DNA from: Delftia tsuruhatensis
GTDB lineage: Bacteria > Pseudomonadota > Gammaproteobacteria > Burkholderiales > Burkholderiaceae_C
Length of the DNA: 64,000 nt
Direction of reading: 5' to 3'
NCBI RefSeq assembly: GCF_903815225.1
Contig: NZ_LR813084.1
Location: forward strand, 5,170,001 to 5,234,000
Shown here one piece after another: positions 59,222 through 64,000 of the stretch; position 1 is the first letter of the stretch; each line of letters begins with the position of its first letter. The notes beneath the pieces were generated by a model, which saw only the letters and a list, made by a program, of their open reading frames with translations, was not told the origin of the DNA and made no database searches. The position numbers and the translations under genes were made by a program.

Positions 59222-60022
59222 TCAACCGCGCAATTTTGTGAAGTCGGCGCTGCGCTTTTCGAGGAAGGCACCGATGCCTTCACGGGATTCCTCGCTCTCC
59301 TGCGAGCGCACCATGTACTGCGCCTCCAGCTCCAGCTGTTCTTCCAGCGTGTTGCGCGGTGCCTGGCGGCACAGGTCCTTGATCAGGGCCATGGCCTGGT
59401 CGGGGCCGGTGGCCACCTGGGCGGCCAGCGCCACGGCGTCGGCCTGGGCCTGGCCCGGTTCGGACAGCCGGTTGACGGGGCCCAAGGCATGCAGGCGCTC
59501 GCCGCTGATGCGCTCGCCGGTCAGGCACAGCTCGGTCAGCACCTGGCGCGAGACGAACTCGGCCAGGAAGGCGGTGGCGCCGCCATCGGGCGTGAGGCCG
59601 ACCTTGACGTAGGCCACCGAGAACACGGCGTTCTTTGCGGCCACCAGCATGTCGCAGGCCAGGGCCAGGGACAGGCCCGCGCCGGCCGCCGCGCCTTCGA
59701 CGGCGGCGATCACGGGCTTGGGAAAGTCGCGCACGCTGCGGATCAGGTCATGCAGGCCTTCGAGCTTGGCGCGGCGTTCCTCCACCGGCAGCTCGCGGCG
59801 CCTGGCCAGCTGGCGCAGGTCGCCGCCCGCGCAGAAATGACCGCCCTCGCCCGTGAGCACCACGGCGCCCACGGTGGGGTCGGTCGCCGCGCTCTTCAAC
59901 GCCGCCGTGACGGCCGCGTAGAACTCGGGCGACAGCGCATTGCGCGCGGCCACGTTGTTGTTGGACAGCACCAGCACGGCGCCTTCGCGGCGGGTCAGCA
60001 GGACTTGGTTCGCTTCGGTCAT
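59222..60022 (-). CDS. Enoyl-CoA hydratase/isomerase (PaaG-like)
   Basis: A 266-residue crotonase-fold protein. The oxyanion-hole segments are HFCAGGDLRQL and EGAAAGAGLSLALACD. In the second catalytic region (YVKVGLTPDGGATAFL) an Asp takes the place of the second hydratase glutamate, as in PaaG-like isomerases, so it may isomerise as well as, or instead of, hydrating. It lies 16 bp after the small acyl-CoA dehydrogenase subunit gene. Confidence 0.9.
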   Translation of the reverse strand: MTEANQVLLTRREGAVLVLSNNNVAARNALSPEFYAAVTAALKSAATDPTVGAVVLTGEGGHFCAGGDLRQLARRRELPVEERRAKLEGLHDLIRSVRDFPKPVIAAVEGAAAGAGLSLALACDMLVAAKNAVFSVAYVKVGLTPDGGATAFLAEFVSRQVLTELCLTGERISGERLHALGPVNRLSEPGQAQADAVALAAQVATGPDQAMALIKDLCRQAPRNTLEEQLELEAQYMVRSQESEESREGIGAFLEKRSADFTKLRG

Positions 60023-60038
60023 GGCGGCTTTCCTTGGC

Positions 60039-61175
60039 TCAGTGTTGCGAGCCGAGTGCGATGTAACGCGACAGATGGTGGTCCTCGTCGCCGAACTGGT
60101 GGTCGATCATGACCAGGCGCTTGGCGTAGTGGGCCAGGGGCAGCTCCCAGGTCATGCCGATGCCGCCGTGCATCTGGATGCTTTCCTCGGCCACCAGGGT
60201 GCCGATGCGGCCGATGCTGTACTTGGCGGCCGACAGGGCCTTCTCGCGCGCCACGCGGTCTTCGTCGGCAATGGCGGCGGCCGCGTTGATCACGGCCGAG
60301 CGCGCCTGCTCCACTTCCAGCAGCAGGTCGGCCATGCGGTGCTGCAGGGCCTGGAAGCTGCCGATGGGCACGCCGAACTGCTTGCGCGTGCGCAGGTATT
60401 CCAGCGTCTGGTCCTTGGCCACGTCCATGGCGCCCACGGCCTCGGCGGTCAGCGCCAGCACGGCGTAGCCACTGATGCGCTCCAGCAGGGACAGGCCCTG
60501 GCCTTCGGCGCCCAGCAGGGCGTCGGCGCCGACCTGCACCTGGTCCAGCACCAGCTCGGCCGCGCGGCCGCCTTCGATGCGGTTGTAGCCGCGCTTGTGG
60601 ATGCCTGCGGCATGGCCGGGCACGAGGAACAGGCTGATGCCGGCTTCGTCGTACTGGCTGCCCGAGGTGCGGGCCGAGACCAGCAGCAGGTCGGCCTTCT
60701 CGCCGAAGGCGACCACGCCCTTGGCGCCGTTCAGCACCCAGCCGTCGCCGCTGCGCACGGCCGTGGTGGCGACGTTGTTGAGCTCGTAGTGGCTGCCCGG
60801 CTCGTCATGGGCCAGGGCCGCAATGGACGTGCCGTCGATGATGGCTGCCAGTTGTTCCTTTTGCGCATCGCTGCCGGCCGCGATCAGGGCCTGGCCCACG
60901 ACCAGGGCGCCCAGCAGCGGCTCGGCCACCAGGCCGCGGCCCAGGCATTCGAAGACCACGCTGATGTCGAAGCCCTGGCCGCCGAAGCCGCCCGCGTCCT
61001 CGGGAAACAGCGCGCCGATGGCGCCGATGTCCGCGAACTGCCCGTACAGCAGCGGGCTGTGGCCTTCCTCGCCATAGGCGACGTGGTTGCGCGCCTCGAT
61101 GGCGTACTGCTCGGAGACGAAGCGGTTGAGGCTGTCCGCCAGCATGCGGCGGTCTTCGGTGTGTTCGAAGTTCAT
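60039..61175 (-). CDS. Acyl-CoA dehydrogenase, PimD-like small subunit
   Basis: A 378-residue acyl-CoA dehydrogenase-fold protein resembling the small subunit of pimeloyl-CoA dehydrogenase (PimD). It begins MNFEHTEDRRMLADSLNRFV and has ALAHDEPGSHYELNNVAT and RKQFGVPIGSFQALQHRMAD. The catalytic base Glu344 is present in MHGGIGMTWELPLAHY, but the C-terminal FAD-contact motif NEIQxN of simple acyl-CoA dehydrogenases is missing. Its 22-bp spacing after the large-subunit gene and the complementary motif loss imply a heteromeric enzyme. Confidence 0.88.
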   Translation of the reverse strand: MNFEHTEDRRMLADSLNRFVSEQYAIEARNHVAYGEEGHSPLLYGQFADIGAIGALFPEDAGGFGGQGFDISVVFECLGRGLVAEPLLGALVVGQALIAAGSDAQKEQLAAIIDGTSIAALAHDEPGSHYELNNVATTAVRSGDGWVLNGAKGVVAFGEKADLLLVSARTSGSQYDEAGISLFLVPGHAAGIHKRGYNRIEGGRAAELVLDQVQVGADALLGAEGQGLSLLERISGYAVLALTAEAVGAMDVAKDQTLEYLRTRKQFGVPIGSFQALQHRMADLLLEVEQARSAVINAAAAIADEDRVAREKALSAAKYSIGRIGTLVAEESIQMHGGIGMTWELPLAHYAKRLVMIDHQFGDEDHHLSRYIALGSQH

Positions 61176-61197
61176 GTTCCGTATTCCTTGCTGCCGG

Positions 61198-62394
61198 TCA
61201 CAGGCCCAAGATCATCTTCGAGATGATGTTCTTCTGGATTTCGTTGGAGCCGCCGAAGATCGACAGCTTGCGGTAGTTGAAGTACGCGGCGGCGGCCGTG
61301 GCGGCAGCCGCGTCGCCGATGGCGGGCTGGTCGTAGCCGGCCTGCAGGGCCTCTTCGATGAAGGGCGCGGCGTAGGGGCCCATGGCGCGGCGCACCAGGG
61401 ACAGGATTTCCTGGCGGATCTCGGTGCCGCGGATCTTGAGCATGGAGCTTTCGGCGCCCGGCACGCCGCCGCCGGCCACGGCGGCGATCACGCGCAGGTT
61501 GGTGGTCTTCATGTTCTCCAGGTCGATCTCGACCTTGGCCAGGCGGGCCGCGAACAGCGGGTCCTGGGTCAGCGGCTTGCCATTGCGCAGCATGCGGCCG
61601 GCGACGGCCTTGAGCTTTTCCAGGCCGGCCACCGAGAAGCCCACGCCCGCGATGTTGGTGCGCTCGTAGGTCAGCAGGTACTTGGCGTAGGTCCAGCCCT
61701 TGTTCTCTTCGCCGACCAGGTTCTCCACGGGCACCTTGACGTCGGTGAAGAAGACTTCGTTGACCTCGTGCTCGCCGTCCAGCGTGATGATGGGGCGCAC
61801 TTCCACGCCGGGCGAGTTCATGTCCACCAGCAGGAAGCTGATGCCCTGCTGCGCCTTGGCCTCGCGGTTGGTGCGCACCAGGCAGAAGATCATGTTGGCG
61901 TGCTGGCCCAGCGTGGTCCAGGTCTTCTGGCCGTTGACGATGTAGTGATCTCCATCGCGCACGGCAGACGTCTTGACCGAGGCCAGGTCCGAACCCGAAC
62001 CCGGCTCCGAATAGCCCTGGCACCACCAGTCGGCGCCATTGAGGATGCGCGGCAGCCAGTGGGCCTTCTGCGCCTCGTTGCCGTACTTGATGAGCACGGG
62101 GCCGAGCATGCTCAGGCCGAAGGGCACGATGCGCGGCGTGCCCGCCAACGCGCATTCATGCTCGAAGATGAACTTCTGCACCGCGCTCCAGCCCGGGCCG
62201 CCGTGCTGCTCGGGCCAGTGGTTGGCCAGCCAGCCGCGCGCGTTGAGGATGGCGTGCCAGCGCTCCATGTCCTGCTTGCTCAGTTGCAGGCCGTTCTTGA
62301 CCTTGTGCGACAGGTCCTCGGGCAGCTTGTCCTTGAGGAAGCTGCGAACCTCGTCGCGGAAGGCCAGTTCTTCGGGGGTGAATTGCAAATCCAT
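61198..62394 (-). CDS. Acyl-CoA dehydrogenase, PimC-like large subunit
   Basis: A 398-residue acyl-CoA dehydrogenase-fold protein like the large subunit of pimeloyl-CoA dehydrogenase (PimC). The start at 62394 gives MDLQFTPEELAFRDEVRSFL. FAD and substrate contacts are seen in WWCQGYSEPGSGSDLASVKT, GQKTWTTLGQHANM and GGSNEIQKNIISKMIL. The GGxGxxxE motif with the catalytic Glu is absent: the equivalent stretch is AIGDAAAATAAAAYFNYRKL. It therefore probably supplies FAD binding while the neighbouring small subunit supplies the base. Confidence 0.88.
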   Translation of the reverse strand: MDLQFTPEELAFRDEVRSFLKDKLPEDLSHKVKNGLQLSKQDMERWHAILNARGWLANHWPEQHGGPGWSAVQKFIFEHECALAGTPRIVPFGLSMLGPVLIKYGNEAQKAHWLPRILNGADWWCQGYSEPGSGSDLASVKTSAVRDGDHYIVNGQKTWTTLGQHANMIFCLVRTNREAKAQQGISFLLVDMNSPGVEVRPIITLDGEHEVNEVFFTDVKVPVENLVGEENKGWTYAKYLLTYERTNIAGVGFSVAGLEKLKAVAGRMLRNGKPLTQDPLFAARLAKVEIDLENMKTTNLRVIAAVAGGGVPGAESSMLKIRGTEIRQEILSLVRRAMGPYAAPFIEEALQAGYDQPAIGDAAAATAAAAYFNYRKLSIFGGSNEIQKNIISKMILGL

Positions 62395-62404
62395 TGCTGT
62401 GTCC

Positions 62405-63586
62405 TCAATAAATTTCGAACAGGCCTGCGGCGCCCATGCCACCTGCGATGCACATGGTGACCACGCCCCACTTGGCCTTGCGGCGCTGGCCTTCCAGCAG
62501 GATGTGGCCCGCCAGGCGCGCACCCGTCATGCCGAAGGGGTGGCCGATGGAGATGGCGCCGCCGTTGACGTTCAGGCGCTCGTTGGGAATGCCCAGCTTG
62601 CGCTGGCAGTACAGGGCCTGGGAGGCAAAGGCCTCGTTGAGTTCCCACAGGTCGATGTCCTCGACCTTGAGGCCGTGGCGCGCCAGCAGCTTGGGGACGG
62701 CGAAGACCGGGCCGATGCCCATCTCGTCAGGCTCGCAGCCGGCCACGGCAAAACCCCGGAAGGCGCCCAGCGGCGACAGGCCCAGGCGCTCGGCCTGTTT
62801 GGCTTCCATCAGCACGCAGGCCGAGGATCCATCGGACAGCTGCGAGGCATTGCCGGCCGTGATGAACTGGTCCGGGCCCTTCACGGGCTCGAGCTTGGCC
62901 AGGCCTTCCAACGTGGTGGAGGCGCGGTTGCAGTTGTCCTGGGTGGCGACCACGTCGCGGTAGGTGATCTCGCCCGTGTCCTTGTTCTTCTCGGCCATGC
63001 GCGTGGCGCAGGCAATGATTTCGTCCTTGAACAGGTCGGCGGCCTGGGCAGCGGCCGTGCGCTGCTGGCTTTGCAGCGAGAAGGCGTCCTGGTCCTCGCG
63101 GCGGATGCCGTAGCGGCGCGCCACGATGTCGGCCGTGTCGATCATGGCCATGTACAGGGCGGGCTTGTGCTCGACCAGCCAGGGGTCCATGTCGGTGGGC
63201 AGGTTGTTGCCGGGACGGATGCCGGAGATGGTCTCCACGCCGCCCGCGATCATGGCGTCCACGCCTTCGGCGACGATGCGGCCCGCCGCGACGGCGATGG
63301 ACTGCAGGCCCGAGGCGCAGTAGCGCGTGATGGTCGTGCCCGCGATGGACAGCGGCAGCTCGGCGCGCAGCACGGCCTGGCGACCCAGGTTGCGGCCCTG
63401 GAAACCGTCGGGGTTGCCGCAGCCCAGGATCAGGTCCTCGATCATGGCCGGGTCGATGCCGGAGCGCTCGACGGCGGCCTTGACCGAGAAGGCCGCCAGC
63501 TGGGCGGCGGGCGTGACGTTGAACTCGCCGCGGTGCGACTTGGTCAGGGGCGTGCGGGCAGTGGAAACGATGACGGCTTCGCGCAT
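62405..63586 (-). CDS. Acetyl-CoA acyltransferase (thiolase)
   Basis: A 393-residue thiolase II that cleaves 3-ketoacyl-CoA. The nucleophile is Cys90 (ITRYCASGLQS), His349 is in GGAISIGHPFGMTGAR and Cys379 in VVTMCIAGGMGAAG. It begins MREAVIVSTARTPLTKSHRG at 63586. It is 10 bp upstream of the PimC-like gene and 107 bp after the FadB-like gene, matching the order of pimeloyl-CoA (pim) type operons, where it would be PimB-like. Confidence 0.94.
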   Translation of the reverse strand: MREAVIVSTARTPLTKSHRGEFNVTPAAQLAAFSVKAAVERSGIDPAMIEDLILGCGNPDGFQGRNLGRQAVLRAELPLSIAGTTITRYCASGLQSIAVAAGRIVAEGVDAMIAGGVETISGIRPGNNLPTDMDPWLVEHKPALYMAMIDTADIVARRYGIRREDQDAFSLQSQQRTAAAQAADLFKDEIIACATRMAEKNKDTGEITYRDVVATQDNCNRASTTLEGLAKLEPVKGPDQFITAGNASQLSDGSSACVLMEAKQAERLGLSPLGAFRGFAVAGCEPDEMGIGPVFAVPKLLARHGLKVEDIDLWELNEAFASQALYCQRKLGIPNERLNVNGGAISIGHPFGMTGARLAGHILLEGQRRKAKWGVVTMCIAGGMGAAGLFEIY

Positions 63587-63693
63587 GGTCGGTCCTTGCT
63601 TGTCTCTGGAAAATTGTTGTGGTTGTGCACGGCCCTGCCCGCTCTGCGTTGGACGGAGCGGGTCAAGGGCATGGCGGGGAACGCGGGGGCGGC

Positions 63694-64000
63694 TTATGCC
63701 GCCTTGTTCAGGCTTTCGAAGTCGCGGCCTTCGGCGACCAGCTTTTCGAGCAGGGGCGCGGGCTTCCAGAACAGCGCATCTTCCTTGGCGAATTCGCGGA
63801 TGTCGGCCAGCACCTTGTCCAGGCCCTGCATGTCGGCCCACTTCATGGGGCCGCCACGAAAGCGCGGGAAGCCGTAGCCGGACAGGAAGGTCACGTCGAT
63901 GTCCAGCGGACGCAGGGCGATGCCCTCCTCCAGCACCTTGGCGCCTTCGTTGACCATGGCGGCCATGTAGCGGCGCATGATTTCCTCGGGGGTGAACTGG
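63694..64000 (-). CDS. FadB/PimF-like enoyl-CoA hydratase/3-hydroxyacyl-CoA dehydrogenase, C-terminal part
   Basis: Only the last about 102 residues are inside the window; the frame is open at the right edge. The visible part (QFTPEEIMRRYMAAMVNEGA, KVLEEGIALRPLDIDVTFLS, GYGFPRFRGGPMKWADMQG) is the typical C-terminal domain of multifunctional FadB/FadJ/PimF proteins, which hydrate enoyl-CoA and oxidise 3-hydroxyacyl-CoA. It heads the thiolase and acyl-CoA dehydrogenase genes. Confidence 0.88.
   Translation of the reverse strand, partial: QFTPEEIMRRYMAAMVNEGAKVLEEGIALRPLDIDVTFLSGYGFPRFRGGPMKWADMQGLDKVLADIREFAKEDALFWKPAPLLEKLVAEGRDFESLNKAA

Noticed and set aside
56797..59241. An 814-codon plus-strand frame opposite the Bug and CoA-transferase genes
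   Set aside because: It is the antisense of two clear minus-strand genes and has His/Gly/Val-rich shadow composition.

Overview
The window is high-GC DNA (about two-thirds G+C outside one AT-rich patch) from a betaproteobacterium, most probably a Comamonadaceae member of the Delftia/Comamonas/Acidovorax group. This is inferred from the dapF-DUF484-xerC order, a cysteine-poor DksA, six orphan Bug-family (TctC-like) periplasmic receptors, LysR-regulated catabolic gene sets, and long dispersed intergenic repeats. No tRNA or rRNA gene and no CRISPR array was seen. The one structural RNA is RNase P RNA (rnpB).

Layout. 1-8.9 kb is housekeeping: a frameshifted hypothetical gene running off the left edge, dksA, a COG0523 zinc-chaperone GTPase, the dapF-DUF484-xerC operon, a Nudix/metallo-beta-lactamase fusion, a pseudouridine-synthase-like protein lacking its catalytic Asp, and rnpB. 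8.9-19.4 kb is accessory metabolism under AraC and LysR regulators: an EamA exporter; an MFS carrier + DUF2848 + amidase set; cysK; and a GST + flavin-dependent luciferase-like oxidoreductase pair.

19.4-30.2 kb is a type VI secretion effector island: an AP2-like protein, VgrG, an EagR-type chaperone, and a 1619-residue PAAR-Rhs effector whose AT-rich tip is a barnase-like ribonuclease, followed by an overlapping barstar-like immunity gene. Downstream lies an orphan Rhs tip with a different toxin and its own overlapping immunity gene, then a third truncated Rhs-core copy. All three share nearly identical core DNA, as expected for toxin-tip exchange by homologous recombination. An ABC exporter, a BrnT/BrnA toxin-antitoxin pair that appears leaderless, and a 162-bp MITE-like inverted-repeat element follow.

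33-49 kb holds a GntR/HutC-controlled operon (PurB/PcaB-like lyase, Bug receptor, FumC-like fumarase), another Bug receptor, a lipoprotein gamma-glutamyltransferase, an FAD oxidoreductase coupled to a YhhQ-like transporter, a secreted M20 amidohydrolase, an AraC regulator, and two related long inverted-repeat elements.

49-64 kb is a continuous minus-strand catabolic block: 2-hydroxyacid dehydrogenase, class II aldolase, acyl-CoA ligase, EtfA/EtfB, nitronate monooxygenase-like protein, three Bug receptors, CoA-transferase, enoyl-CoA hydratase, a heteromeric PimC/PimD-like acyl-CoA dehydrogenase pair, thiolase, and a FadB-like protein cut by the right edge. It looks like uptake, CoA activation and beta-oxidation of an unidentified (di)carboxylic acid.
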